The notes beneath the pieces are model-generated. The model saw nothing but the letters and a program-made list of their open reading frames with translations, was not told the origin of the DNA and did no database searches. 64,000 bases of DNA from the NCBI GenBank assembly GCA_037954665.1, contig JBBMOL010000099.1, forward strand, positions 186,001 through 250,000. Reading direction: 5' to 3'. This DNA comes from Laguncularia racemosa. Lineage: Eukaryota > Streptophyta > Magnoliopsida > Myrtales > Combretaceae. The position numbers and the translations under genes are program-made. Positions 11,450 to 23,965 of the stretch are shown one piece after another; the first letter of the stretch is position 1, and every line of letters begins with the position of its first letter.

Positions 11450-12640
11450 TTTAGGCCTACTAATATGTGCCAACTCGACTTTCTAACTAAGCATGTCAGC
11501 GACTATATTCATCTTTCTTAGTTTATATTCTAAGTCAAAATCAAACTCTACTAAAAAGACTTACCATTGTGCTTACTTTAGGGAGAGCTTCTTCTATATT
11601 TGGAAGTAGTTGACAACTACATTGTCCGTCCTTACCACAAAATTCCCATTGAGGAGATAATGTATCCATGTCCACAAATGATGCACTATTGTGGTGATTT
11701 CCTTCTCATTTACTAGGTACTTCCATTTCGTCTCATTCAACTTTTGACCCTCAAAAGCCATGAGATGTCCATCTTGCATCAAAACACCACAGATGGTGAA
11801 ATCATTGGCATTAGTATACACCTCACAAGGCTTGTTGAAGTTAGGTAGGGCTATGAATGGTTCCCTTGTCATTACTAGTTTCAAGGAAACAAAAGCCTAC
11901 TGCCTTTCCTCTTTCCAAACCCATGGGGTGTTCTTCTTTAGTAAGTTAGTTAATGGGGTAACTATCTTTGAGTAGCCTTGAATGGACCTTTTGTAGTAGT
12001 TAAGTAAACTAAGGGATGACCTCAACTCTATAGGTTATTAGGCTTCTTCCAATCTTTGATTGCATGGATCTTTCCCTCATCCATGCGAATCACACCCTTT
12101 CCAACTATATGACCCAAGAATGTCACTTCCTCTTAGGCAGAGGTACACTTCTCTTTCTTTACATGTAACTCATTTTCCTATGAAAATGTTCCACATGCTC
12201 CTCTATTGAGTGGTTATAGATCGTTATATCATCTAGATACACTACTACAAATGGTCTAAAAAAGGTGCCAAGACTCTATTCATGAGAGTACAAAAGGTAA
12301 CTGGTGCATTAGTGAGTCCAAATGGCAAGACTTGGAATTCAAAAGCCTTGTACCTTGTAACACATGTTGTCTTGGGTTCATCTTTTTCCGTTATCCTCAC
12401 TTGATGGTACCTACACCATGAGTCAAGTTTGGAAAAGTATCGTGCCCCATTTAATGCTTGATAGTCAATGCAAAGACAAAGCGAGCTATTATGCTTCCTT
12501 TAGAATAATATTGGGGCCCTAAAGGGAGCTTTTGAGGGTCTCATGTAGCTTGCCTCTAAAAGCTCCTTTAAGTGATGCCTCAACTCTTCTAACTCTTAAG
12601 GTGACATCTAATATGGCATAGCTGTGGGAGGTTTAGCCTT
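11450..12640 (-). pseudogene. Gypsy element: reverse transcriptase and RNase H remnant
   Basis: RNase H lies at about 11500-11884: PCEVYTNANDF replaces the normal YTDAS motif, so the first catalytic Asp is now Asn, followed by GVLMQDG and RTDN. Upstream on the minus strand is reverse transcriptase, with the catalytic YLDD box preserved at 12228-12239. Weaker matches extend to about 12640. Stops and small frame breaks interrupt the protein. Context is the standard gypsy order gag-protease-RT-RNase H-integrase on the same strand. Confidence 0.82.
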
Positions 12641-12819
12641 AGGTTCCAACTCAATGTTGTAGTTTACTTCCCTTTCTAAAGGAAGCTTCTTTAGTAGTTT
12701 TGGTGGCATGACATTGTGAAACTCTTCCAGTAACTCCCCTAATAAGGATGTGACCTATACCTGCGCCTTTACCCCATCTTCAGTCTTTAAAGAAACCACA
12801 TATGTGATTTCATTCTTCT

Positions 12820-13254
12820 TTAGCTTTTAGCTAATTGCACAATGAATGAAAAAGTGGCTTGACCTACCTTATGGTTCACTAGGATAACACATTGGGCCTT
12901 TTGATCGAGTACACATAGGTAATTGGGTCGAGGAACAATTAAATCATCAATCTTATCAAGGAAATCTATTCCAATAACAAAATCAAAGTCATCAAAAGGC
13001 GCTACTTCAATTGTTTCCTTCTTGCTCCAACCCCTAACATTTAGTTCTACTCCCTTTGTGACTTCGGTTATGGGGACTTCCTTTGAATTAATTTTTTTAA
13101 GCCATGTCTTAACTTTCTTTATTTTTATCCCCAGTTTGATAGCCACTACTTTAAAGATAAAAAGATGGGAGGCATTAGTATCTATTAAGGAATTCATCTT
13201 CTTACTAGCAATTAATAACTCAATATACATTAGTCCCTTACGCCTCTCAACCAC
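12820..13254 (-). pseudogene. Gypsy element: retropepsin-like protease remnant
   Basis: An open stretch of 144 codons with the retropepsin fold motif SLIDTNASHLFI near residues 23-34. The active-site triad D-T-G/S reads D-T-N, which would abolish normal activity. The second conserved part, DFVIGIDFLDK, is present near residues 90-100. This is a domain of a former polyprotein rather than a gene; its apparent start Met is internal. Confidence 0.8.
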
Positions 13255-13329
13255 TTAGGTTTTCATGGCTCTAAAGACTTGTAATAAGCCTAATTGAGCC
13301 CCTTCACCATCATTTGGCCCACTATTTGC

Positions 13330-14400
13330 TACCGAAGTAGCTAATCAGTCTTTCTTTGGGCACTCTCTAACATAATGAGGCTCGTTGCAGGAGTAACATT
13401 CAATTCTCAAGGTTTACTCCTATCATCATCCTTCTCCTCTATACTTCCTTTTCCCTTTGAAGCATTGCCAACTTTGTATTTCTCATTTGCGCCTCTTTCC
13501 TTTCAAACAAATGATTTGGGCTCAAACTTTTTAGATTCTATCAAGCCTTTAGCAATAGCTATAGCCTTATAGATATCTTTAACTCCCTTACTCTCCAATT
13601 CATTCTTGGCCTACGACTTCAGCCTATCTAAAAACATCATGAGGGCATCGTTTGGGTTGAACTCAAGTATTTTCGACATCAATTTCTGAGAATTCTTGGA
13701 CATATTGTTTAATTTCACCCTTATGAGTTAAGTGTTAGAGCATGATCTTAGCTTCTTTAGGGGTGTTTTAGGGAAAGAATTGGCCCTTGAGTTCTTGCAC
13801 AAAGTTCGCCTACATGGTGAATTTATTTGCCCTCCTACGCTACCAAACCATGTAGAGTCCTTTAGATATAAGGCAATAGTAGGTACCTTACTAGAATCAT
13901 CTACGATTCTAGTTGCATTGAAATATTTGTCTAGGCCCCACAAGAAGTTATCCATGTCTCAGGCCGATCGAATTCCCATGAAGAACTCAGGTTTCTAAAC
14001 TTCCACTCTGGAAACTGGTTGGATAGTTACTCCATTAGCCACAACAACCTTGCATGTTGCTGGCTGACTCTTAAGCTCCTCAATTTTTTGATGCATGGCC
14101 ATAAGGACAGCACTAGCCTTGGCTTTATACACCTCCTGCTTGGTATCAAGTGCATCCATCAGACCCTCAAGGACCCCCTTCTTTTCCTTGATGGCATCGT
14201 CACACTAGCTCAATTCCTCCATATCTTGGTTTAATCTTCTTGCAACTTGCCCCGGAGTCCCTTTTTAAACTCCTCCATGTAGGCTTAGGAGTCATCAAGC
14301 TACTCATTGGCCTTGGCTATGCTTAGCTTAACCTTATCCATTCTAGTATACAAGGAATTTAGCAAGTCCTTGGACTTAGCCCTAGCCTTAGTGACATGAT
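13330..14400 (-). pseudogene. Gypsy element: gag remnant with CCHC zinc knuckle
   Basis: At 13360-13398 the minus strand encodes C-Y-S-C-N-E-P-H-Y-V-R-E-C, a CX2CX3HX4C zinc knuckle as in chromovirus gag. Further upstream on the minus strand (to about 14400) the translation is charged and helical (MDKVKLSIAKANE) with stops, consistent with the gag N-terminus. Homology fades at about 14400 and no 5' LTR or primer-binding site is seen, so the element is truncated at this end. Confidence 0.7.
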
Positions 14401-15068
14401 GTTCATGTAAAATCCGTGAATTTAGTATAAATATAATATCAGATTAGTTAAAAGCTTTTATTAAAAGTCTTAATTATAACCTATGTAAATTTAAATTAAA
14501 AGAAATAATAATGTGAAAAGTGAATCACAAAAAAGAAAATTTAAAATAAATGATAATCATAGGTTTAGGATAGTCAAATGAAAAATTCGAATAAATATTT
14601 ACGCTTAGAATAATTTATTTAGCTTGGTAGTAAAATTTCATATTAAAACACTAAAATTACTAAATTTACGTAAATTATCGCACGTGATGAATGGACTTAG
14701 AAAATCAAAAGAAATTAAACATATATATAGCTTAGCTGACTTCAACTTCAAAAGCATCTACGACTAAAAGAAATAAACCAAAAGCGAGAGAGAGACAAAG
14801 AAGAAAAGATTGACAAAAAGGGAAATGGAGGAAAAAAGAAAAAGGAAAAGAGAAGAAAAAATTGATGTAATTTGCATGTACAAAGTACAAATCACAAACT
14901 GGGATCATCTATGCGATCCTTGAGGTAAGACCTATGAAACTATATTAGTCTTGCATAAGAAAAATTTTATTTTTAGAATTTAAGTACAATTTTAGCATAT
15001 GTATAACAATAAGATTTAACTTAAAAAATAATTAAAATATCTAAAAATACACTAGATAGGATAATATT
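14401..15068. other. AT-rich intergenic DNA, nothing recognised
   Basis: Spacer between the truncated gypsy element and the hAT element; I see no coding signal or repeat structure. The last eight bases (15061-15068, ATAATATT) are the left target-site copy of the hAT element. Confidence 0.5.
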
Positions 15069-15088
15069 TAGAAATGTAAGTAGGATAG
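15069..15088 (+). repeat. hAT left terminal inverted repeat
   Basis: TAGAAATGTAAGTAGGATAG pairs with the reverse complement of 19232-19251. Confidence 0.85.
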
Positions 15089-16662
15089 ACATTGTCGGGT
15101 TCATGACCTGTTCGTCCCGCTAAAAACCCTATAAGGTAAAGTTTAGGATGAGTTATGGGTTTTTTTTTTTTTTTTTTTTTAAATACCCTATAGAGGTTGG
15201 GACGGGGTAATGGGAAAAATGTTAAACCCATTAAGAACCTGAACTCGTTAATTTATATATATATATATATATAATATTACTATATATTTAATAAATAATT
15301 TTGAAGAAAAGAAACCCGTTAGACCAGACTAAAGAACTTGAGTCATAGGGAAGCTAACCGAAACATTCTACAATCTCTCTTTTGTCCAAATAACCTAAAA
15401 AAAATCCAGAAAGAAAATTGAAATAGTTAAACCCTCGTCTCTCTCTCTTACTCTCTCTACAGTCTACAACTAGTCGTCATCGTCCTTCTCCCTCCTTGTC
15501 TCCTCAATCCTCATTGTCCCTCGTTGTCTTTAGACCCTCCAACCCTCTCAATGTCTCGTTGACCTTCACCTTCCGACCCAAAGTTCTCTACACTCTACAA
15601 CTGGTCGTCATCGTCGTCATCCCTTCTCGTCTCCTCAGTCTTCATCGTCCCTCATCATCTCCTTGTCCATCATTGTCCTCAGACCCTCCGACCCTCTCAA
15701 CGTCTCATCGACCTTCACCTTCTGACCCAAAGTTTTTTACAATCTACAGCTAGTCGTCGCCGTCCTTGTCTTTCCTCGTCTCCTCAATCCTTATCATCCC
15801 TCGTCATCTCCTCACCCCTAACCCTCCAACCCTCTCAACGTCTTGTTGACCTTCACCTTCCAACCTAAAGTTCAGAGATTAGACCCTCCGTCCCTTCGCT
15901 TAACTGCATTTAGATCAAATCTCACTCTTCTAGTTCAGAGATCAAACCCTCCCCTCAACCACGTTCAGAGATTAGACCCTTTAAAGTTTAGAGGTAACGA
16001 TTAGAACGATTTTTGGATTCAACATCTTTGGGATGCTTATATGTTTAGTGGGATAGATTGCATAACACCATAACCACATGGTGGTTGCTTTAATAAATGT
16101 CCATGTTGGATTCTTATTATTATTTTTATTATTTATGCATTTGCAAATGGGCTTTGGAATAACTCTATAGGTAGTTTTTGATACATCCATTCCTTGTAAC
16201 TCAAACTCTAGCAGTTCCCTTTCATCCATTAGATTTTCGCTTGCTACGATAGCTAAGATGATAACATGTACCATTGTTTCTCCAGTAACCACAAGATCTA
16301 AGATAATAAACAGTTTGCAATTATAGGGAAATATCTCTACACATTAAAGCAGTTGTAATGGACACTAAAATACCAGAGAGTTGCTTCTATGTTTTAATTC
16401 ATGATTGTTCCTCTAACATACTTTCATACTATAGCTAACATGATAACATACTTTTTTTTTTCCTCATAAGAACTAGGTTTAAGATTCCATAAATATTTTC
16501 ATACCATGATAATGACTAGATGGTTTCCAATAAGTATGTAGTAGATCATGGTCATGACCACTTCACAATTTGCATAAGATACCCAAATCCTTATCTAGGT
16601 TGTGATTTTATTCCAAATTTCTAATGACATTTTGTTTTTGTTTCCTTTTATGTAATGTAGAT

Positions 16663-17757
16663 ATGGACGAATTTGATATGCCCATTGATACAAATCCCAT
16701 TATCCTTAAGGAAGAGAAAGGTCCATTACCATTACTTGGACCCAAAACGAAAGCACCATCAACAAATCCCATAACCATAATAAGTTCTTAAGTAGGAAGC
16801 AATGTTGATCAATGAGATAATACTAATAAATATAAGTTAACTTCTCCTGTATGGAATGATATGGTGAGGAAAATAGTCAATGGGGAGGATGTTGCTATTT
16901 GTAATCATTGTTCTAGAACACTAAAAGCAAGTATTAAACATGGAACTAAGCACTTGTGTAATCATTTGGAGAAGTGCACACAAAGAAAGAAGCAGAAAGA
17001 CATAAGGCAATGTCTACTATCCATTGAGAAATGACAAAATGAGAATGAGAGTTGTTTAAAAATAGGAAATTGGATTTTCAATCAAGATATTTTTAGGAAA
17101 AAACTTGCAAAGACAATCATTGTCCATGAATACCTCATTTCAATAGTGAGTATTTTAGGGATTTTATTTAAAGTATTCAACCACTTTTTAAACATGTGAG
17201 TCAGAATACCATGAAAAAAGAGATCATGAACATCTACAATGGGGAAAAGAAAAATTGATAGTATTGTTGAAAGGACTAAATTCTCAAGTTGTAGTAACAA
17301 TCGATTTATGGACATCAAATCCAAAAAAGGGGTGCATGACTATCACAACACATTTCGTTGATCATAATTGGAGGTTTCAAAGTCGACTCATGGAGTAAGA
17401 TTCTTTACTTATATTATCTTTTCATAATAAATAATGGAAAATTATATTATATTGACTATTTTTATATTTTCATATAGTTTTTTTGTATGTTCTAATGTCA
17501 TACACAAATGAGGTGCTCACCGATTGTTTGTTTGATTCGTTGATAACATAGGGACTAGATAGAAAATTATCTACAATTATTATAGATAATTGTTTTACGA
17601 ATGATGCCATGATTACAACTTTGACCATGAAGCTATGAAGCTATGGAGAGGCATGTATGCAGTTGGATATTCTATATGGCAAAAAGCTTAGCTTAGATTG
17701 CAAAACTCGATGGAACTCTACATACGACCTGTTGGTAACAACTATTGGATAGAAAGA

Positions 17758-17798
<41 letters not shown>

Positions 17799-18600
17799 AA
17801 TCCAATTTATGGGTAGACATTATAAATGTCTTCCTATTGATGATGATTGGGAGGTAGTGTAACTAATATCTTTTCTAGTATTTAATATCTAACTACAAAT
17901 TATTATTTTGAATTTTTTTTTTGAAATTAGGGAATCATTGGTTAAGTGGAAAGGCTCTTCAGATGTGAATATTAGTATGATGATAGAGAAAATGTTTGAT
18001 AAGTTTTAAAAATATTAGGGTGATGTATACAACATTATGACTATTTGTACTGTTCTGAATCTACGTTTTAAGATAAAAGCCATGGACTTTGTGTTTCCTT
18101 TTGTTTATTGAACAAATGCATTTGTAGAGATTCAAAATATTAGAAACATTTGTTACAAGCTGGTTCAAGAATATCAATCAAGAGGCAAATCTCGACTTTT
18201 TAAAGGTTTAAAAAGTAGCCGTAGTTCTTTTGTAGACACTTCAGCAGTTGTTCATACTATTCCTTTTGAATCTTTAAGAAAATCAAGGTTGGTGCAATTC
18301 TTAAGCACTATTAATGTTGATGGCCAGGTCAAGTCAAAGTTCGATTATTATTTAGATGAACCTATTTTACCTTGTAGTGACAATTTTGATATTCTTAGTT
18401 GGTGGAAAATAAATAGAATTAAATATCCCACATTACAAGAATTAGTTAAGGATATATTGGCTATTATTGTGTTTACAATTGCTTTTGAGTCTGCATTTAG
18501 TACTAGTGGACGAGTAATTAGCTTGCATAGAAGCAAACTAAATCTTGATACATTAGAAAGATTGATGTACAGTTAAAGTTGGTTATCAAATGAAAGGAGA
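16663..18600 (+). pseudogene. hAT transposase pseudogene (BED finger to dimerisation domain)
   Basis: The probable start is ATG at 16663, just after a splice-acceptor-like TGTAG. A BED-type zinc finger follows, with SPVWNDMV and AICNHCSRTLK then HLCNHLEKC (about 16845-16980). The transposase core shows VTIDLWTSNPKKGC near 17290-17335, with the first catalytic Asp kept, and later TRWNSTYD (about 17708-17730). The C-terminal dimerisation domain at 18289-18576 has FDILSWWK, YPTLQELVKDILAI and ESAFSTSGRVIS. A probable intron begins at about 17397 (GTAAGA). Stops are frequent in the first two thirds, a poly-T run splits the middle, and only the last 95 codons stay open. Confidence 0.85.
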
Positions 18601-19231
18601 GGTAAAAATTTTTATTGTACAATAATGAGTTCTTTTATGTATGAAACAACTATTATTTGTCTAATATCTAATGTGTTTTATAGGTTTTTTTTTTCTCCTT
18701 TCGATAGGTTCAAAGATAGATAATGAAAAAGATGGGATTTGAAGACTATGAGAGCTAACTGTCAAGTAAGAATTACAAAAAATATAGGATAAATGCCTTT
18801 ATTATATGTTTTAGAAATTTTCTATTTTTATTGAGACTTGTTAACTATATTTTATTTCTTTGTGTTATTTATTAAGTTGTATGGTTGGTTAAGTAATTTG
18901 TATCTCACTATAATTAAAAATGTTTTTATGTCTTCAACTTTATTTACTAATATGTATACTTTGGAATAATATTAAAATACATATAATTAGTATGTTAAAA
19001 GAGCAAATATTATTTATTTCTAGGAATATAAGCTATATTTTACAAAAATAGTCATAATAAATAAGTAAATATTTTAAAAAAATTAACGAGTTTAGGTTGC
19101 TTATTGAAACCTTATGGAGTTTGGGACAGCTAGTAGGCATTCTATTAAAAACCCTATAGGATTTGACATGGGTTTGAGAATCCCAATAAGATAACCGGAT
19201 GGGTAACAGGATTGTTGAACCTAGCCCAAAC

Positions 19232-19251
19232 CTATCCTACTAACATCTTTA
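19232..19251 (-). repeat. hAT right terminal inverted repeat
   Basis: The reverse complement reads TAAAGATGTTAGTAGGATAG, with three mismatches to the left terminus. Confidence 0.85.
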
Positions 19252-19259
19252 ATGATATT

Positions 19260-21855
19260 ATTCAAGAGTAGTATGTAATAGTGTGATTTTCTTGCGTTTT
19301 TAAAAGAAGATAATTGTCTTGTGTATTTACCAGGAGATCACTACAAGTAATAAAAAATGAGACCTAGGTGAGTAGGAACCTTGTGATATACTATTATTTG
19401 CAAGTGATATGTTGTGGTTTATATATATATATAGATAATTCTATGTATCTTCATGATTACATTTGTTTTGCATAGGGTCTATATATACCCTGTTATATGC
19501 AAGTGAGTGTAGGGTTTTTACTGCCGTGGATTTAGATGTCTTGTTTGTGTGTATGGTTTTGTTGTGTGTGATATGTTGTGTCGGTGTGTGTGTTAATCTG
19601 ACATGAAATATGTGGCTGTGGTGATCTTCATGCGAGCTAGTGCACTTGTGTGAGTGTGATGTGTATGTTTGCCTTATGTGTAATGGATCAAGAATGGGGT
19701 ATTATGTGAGCTACTGTCATGGAAGGGATATGTGATAGTGATAAAGTGTGGGCTGGTTTGTTTGTAAATGTGTACAAGTGAGTGAACTAATGTGGATGTG
19801 CATGTGTGAATCTAGTTGGGGTCATGCATGCATGTATGTGTATGTGGACTAGAGTGTATGTGTGAGTGAGTGTTGTTGCTGTTGTTTTTGCTATTGATGT
19901 TTCTATTTTTGCTATTATCGTTGCTGTTTCTATTGTTGTTGCCGTTGCTACTATTGTTGTTATCGTGGAAGTGTGCAAAACGTGCAAGGGATCGTGTTGA
20001 TATTGAGGGTGTGCTGGTGCGTGATTGTGTTATGTGGGTGCTGTGTGTGCATGATGCGTGTGTGATTGTGTTGTGTGTATTATGTCTGTGCAAGTGTATG
20101 AGGTGTGCACACAAAGGAGGTGAGGTGTTGTGCGAATAGTGTGTGCTGAGGGGTTGTTATGTGAGTGGGGCATGCTAGGGTGTGGCTATACATGTGGGTA
20201 TGCTGTGAATTGTTATGTGTGCTAGTGCGATTGTGTGTGAGTGTGTTAATATGAGTGTGTGCTGGTTAGATATATGTACGTGTGCTAGTCTGGTGTGTGC
20301 TCTGTGTGTGATCGTGTTATGTGTATGTATGTGTGTGCAGGTACGTTGGAATGGTGCGTGTGCATGTGTATGTGTGGTGTATGTATATGTGAGTGTGTGT
20401 GTTGGAATGGCATGCTATGTGTATGTGATGAAATAGTGTGTGCTATATATACGTGAGGATATTGGGTGTGTTGCATGTGCATGATGGGTTGTATGTGCAC
20501 GGTAGGTATGTGGTGCGTGCATGGGTGTGTTGGCTCTAGTGCACGAGCGTGCTGGCGTGGATGTGCGAATAGTCTGGTGAATATGATTCAATGGGTACAC
20601 ACGAGTAAAAAAAAAAATATATTTGAAAAGGGGTATATATCAGTGAAATTTCTATTTTCGGATATGATGAGTATGGAAAGGTGTATATATTTGGGAAATT
20701 ATTGTTTTGGATTAAAAGAGAAGGAAATGTGATAAATTAATTTCGAATAAAAAAATCCAAAATTGTGTGATTTGTCTTTTTGAGTGGTGAAAATTGTTTC
20801 GTGATTAAAATCGATTGAGTGCTTTCATTTTTTCTCCTTAATGTAACTGTTTCTTACATAATCAACTAGAAATGATAAATTTAATTATTATGACTTAAAC
20901 AAAAATTGACATGCATATCACGAGACATTGCATGATTGGAAGTAATCAAGTAGTATTACTGTTCTGCTAAGAGCGAACTAAGTGAATGGGGATTGTTGCG
21001 CCTTTGACTGTTCCGAGATCGATCTATTCTTGAGGGTGTTTGTGCTTAGCGTGCAATGAGGCACTTGGAGCTTAAGGAATTTGTTTAAATGATAATTTCC
21101 AATAAAGAGATAAGATGTAAATAAATGAGTTTATGAGACCTGGACATTGATGGTAGTGATGTAAATCTCTAACCCAAGGTCAAGGAAGGTATAAACCTTA
21201 GACTTCACGCTGGTTACCGGAAGACTATGAGTGATGTTACATTTCATATGGTTATTTATTCATAGCATATGACTGAAAACTTGTTTGGAATTGCTTGTGC
21301 ATGTGAGCAATATTGAGATATTGTACTCCTATCTCACTAGGCAATTTAGCTCACCCTTGTATAACTTGTGCAATATAGGTCACTATTACGTGAACTTATT
21401 GGGCAAACGCAGTACTAGGGTAAGTAAATTTTGTTGTGGAATTTTTGGGATAAGATGCAAGAGTGAGAGTTAAAATGACCTTCTTATATAGATTCATATA
21501 AATATCAATGGGTAAATGTTTGTAAATATTTTAAATCTGGTTATGTGAGACTTTTAGTCTGTATTATGGTGGGACTTAGATGAGGCTTACCTTTGAAATA
21601 CTGTTGTGATTTATTCCGATGAATGTAAAATAGATGGAATGAAATGTTGGAATGCTAGAGGCATTCAATTTTGTAAATTATTATATTTGAATAGGTTAAT
21701 TGATCTTGTTAAGATGTGTATTAATAGATTAATTAGATGAAATTTTACTCTTTGGAACTCAATGTAGGAATGAAATTTGTGAAACTTAGTTTCATTTCAC
21801 TATTTTGTTAAAAGATTTTGATTCTCTATGATCTTGATCGACCGTGGGACATGAG
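19260..21855 (-). repeat. Long solo-LTR-like repeat (copy 1), with TG-rich low-complexity tract
   Basis: The part at about 20930-21500 matches 36690-37200: ACTGTTC..., GCGAACTAAGTGA, TCTTGAGGGTGT, CTAACCCAAGGTCAAGG, ACTTCACG(C/T)TGGTTACCG and TATCTCACTA. The right border resembles that of copy 2 (GGGACATGA against GGGGCATGACA), which on the minus strand is like the TGTCA(C/T)GCCCC start of many plant gypsy LTRs. About 19490-20580 is a 1.1-kb tract of alternating TG-rich sequence with no coding value. No internal retroelement sequence adjoins either side, so a solo LTR is the simplest reading. The left border is not fixed; the block begins directly after the hAT element. Confidence 0.5.
19490..20580. 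repeat. TG-rich low-complexity tract
   Basis: Irregular (TG)n/(TGTA)n sequence with strong purine-pyrimidine alternation over about 1.1 kb. Frames on either strand are His/Thr/Ser- or Cys/Val-rich artefacts of the repeat. Confidence 0.8.
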
Positions 21856-22026
21856 AATTCATAGTTATATTCTTATCATATGATTATATATAATATGATT
21901 AGTTGTAATCAATTAAATATTTAATTAGAGTTTTACAACTTTTGACTCGTAAGACGGTTATCATATAATGAGTACATATGTGATATGATAAGTTTTAGTG
22001 GAAACTTCTAAGCCCCCATTTAAAGC

Positions 22027-22551
22027 ATGACACTTCATCTTGGTGAGCCACTTTCTTAACTATTGGGACATTGTTCTTGACTCTAGATGCCAATGTCTAC
22101 TCTATAGCCCACTCTAACACTAACTGCCACAAGCATAACTTTCTTAGACAATCTTGTGCAATACTTAGTGCTCCTAACTACACAAAGAAGGATAATTTTA
22201 CCCTAAAACAACACACACATACTATAGATAAAGTAGAGAGAGAAACTTTGAATATAGCTAAATTCAATTAGATGTCTAGATGAGTACAATTGAGAGGGAT
22301 TATCCCTATATACACATGATACCTTTATAAATGAATGGCTAAGATTTATTTGATTTAACAGCTACTATATAATTTTACCTACTGTATATTAATTAAATCT
22401 AATTATCTCACCTACTATGATACAATCTAGGACCTTTTGATCTGCTTCCATTTAGAACCTTCTTTGGGTCTAGATAATGGGCTTTTTCCATAGTGGTTCG
22501 GGGAGAACCTCATGATGTCTGCTTGTTTTGAAAGGTCCGTGACAATTGCAG
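22027..22551 (-). repeat. Solo LTR of the chromovirus family seen at 9725-14400
   Basis: On the minus strand the block begins TGTCACGGACCTTTC at 22551 and carries the same ordered blocks as the LTR fragment at 9725-10019. It ends at the other side near 22027 (a TG in TGACACTTC), although that border is an estimate. No polypurine tract or primer-binding site lies next to it, so it is a solo LTR or an isolated fragment. The 130-bp part missing from the other copy (about 22180-22310) is present here. Confidence 0.6.
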
Positions 22552-23965
22552 TCCTACATTGGCTTTGATTAGATGAGGTTGAGGCCAATGTTAATGATCA
22601 ATTGAAAGCTGGTTACATGCAAATGGGTCCAAAGGAGAGTCACTCTTGCATTATGTTCAAGTGCTAGCGGTTGGCCATACTTTGTAATTCATGTGTCTTG
22701 TCATGAAGATAACAACTTTCACTAAAGGAATCCTAGGTGCAGGATATCTCAATTAAAAATTTTGTTGAAGTTGCTTGTGAACCGTGGATATGCTTCCGTA
22801 GTGGTGGGCCTGGTGGCCGGTGGGAAGCTTAGAAGAAACCCGAGGCTGGAAAATTGTTAGGGCCAACGAGGGAAAGGAAAAAGAAAGAGGTTTGTTCTCC
22901 CCCAGAAATAATGAACGTGAGAACAATAATCAAGCATGTTCAACTTGGCGTCGAGGCCGAGTTTTTATCGTGGGCCTTACCCAGTGCTGAATTGGGTATA
23001 ACCGAGTTTGAGTCCCGATTTGAAGTGTATCCTCCTAGTTTAAGCTCAATTCAATTGGCTTGTTAGTAATGCTTATATTGAAACTTTGTATTCGACTTCA
23101 ACTTTATTTAAACTTAGTTCAAATTGAACTCGATTTGGCTTCCAAGTATGTCTTCAGCTCTGTCGAGTATCTGCACTTTGAGTTCAAGTTGACTGTAGTC
23201 GGGCACATTTATAAATATTGAGTTGAATATTTGGGAATCCGACTTGGTCATTTGTGTCCTTAGTGCCATGATGATAACTTTGCGGAACTACTTAGGTGCT
23301 AACAGTGCTTCATTATTTATGGGGCTTTAGGCAGCTTTAAGGTAATAGAAGTAGTGTTTTCTGCGTAACAAAGTTAACTAAAGTAGTTATAGCATCCGAT
23401 TCATGATTAATTCATTATCGTGGTCGTTTAGAAGAACTATGGATGCTATTTTGTGTTTGTAAATCTTTGTGTCCCAGTTCAAACATATATTACGGTATGA
23501 CAAAGTTGCAAATTGTTCTTTTGGTGCATAGATGTGTACGAGAGAGCTTTTAACAAATCAAGGCAAAGCATGGAAGATGCTGGAGATCACATTTGGTTTG
23601 ATGCAGCCAAATCGACATACAGTGATTTCGGTATAGTTGCATATCCAGTTATGAGTCACTCAATAATTGGTAAACCAGAACCTCATAATTAAAAACTCAG
23701 AAAACAAATTGAGTTTTAGTTCTGTATCATCTTGAAACAACAGATAGCGAGATTGAGACTGATCGGAAATTTATATAATCCGGAAGGGAAAAATTGAACT
23801 GGAGAAACAGGAGCCATTGCAGTTTTACTTCTAATAGCAGTTTCTTTCATTAACATTGTATGGTTACATATACAAAACTTTTGTATCTACAATCAGATTC
23901 CTAAGAAGATCCTTTAAAAACTTGGACGCTCTCAAGAATTAAAATCGGCAAGCTGGTGAGATTGC
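22552..23965. other. Intergenic DNA, no firm gene
   Basis: Less AT-rich than average with scattered coding-like patches, but only one is worth noting (23532-23692, listed separately). The last 100 bases before 23966 are presumably the 3' UTR of the DUF241 gene read on the minus strand. Confidence 0.4.
23532..23692 (+). other. Possible orphan terminal exon (52 codons and stop), unidentified
   Basis: After an acceptor-like TGCATAG at 23525-23531 the frame from 23534 stays open for 52 codons to TAA at 23690-23692. Its composition is protein-like (VYERAFNKSR, MEDAGDHIWFD, then KPEPHN before the stop) rather than the Phe/Ile/Lys-rich noise typical here. I do not recognise the family. It could be a captured or relic exon or a chance frame. 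Confidence 0.25.

Larger units (their letters stand above)
15069..19251 (+). mobile_element. Complete hAT-superfamily DNA transposon (non-functional), 4.18 kb
   Basis: The left end TAGAAATGTAAGTAGGATAG and the reversed right end TAAAGATGTTAGTAGGATAG match at 17 of 20 positions. The element is flanked by ATAATATT (15061-15068) and ATGATATT (19252-19259), 7 of 8 identical, which is the 8-bp target duplication expected of hAT. Both ends also share subterminal AAAACCCTATA(A/G)G motifs in opposite orientation. Inside is a broken hAT transposase (16663-18600). A 21-T run (15160-15180), a (TA)n patch (15257-15272), CT-rich leader-like DNA (15430-15960) and a 35-T run (17760-17794) are also internal. 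Confidence 0.88.

Noticed and set aside
19787..20600. Several open frames on both strands (His/Thr/Ser-rich or Cys/Val/Met-rich)
   Set aside because: They are translations of a TG-rich low-complexity tract; composition follows the repeat and no domain is visible.
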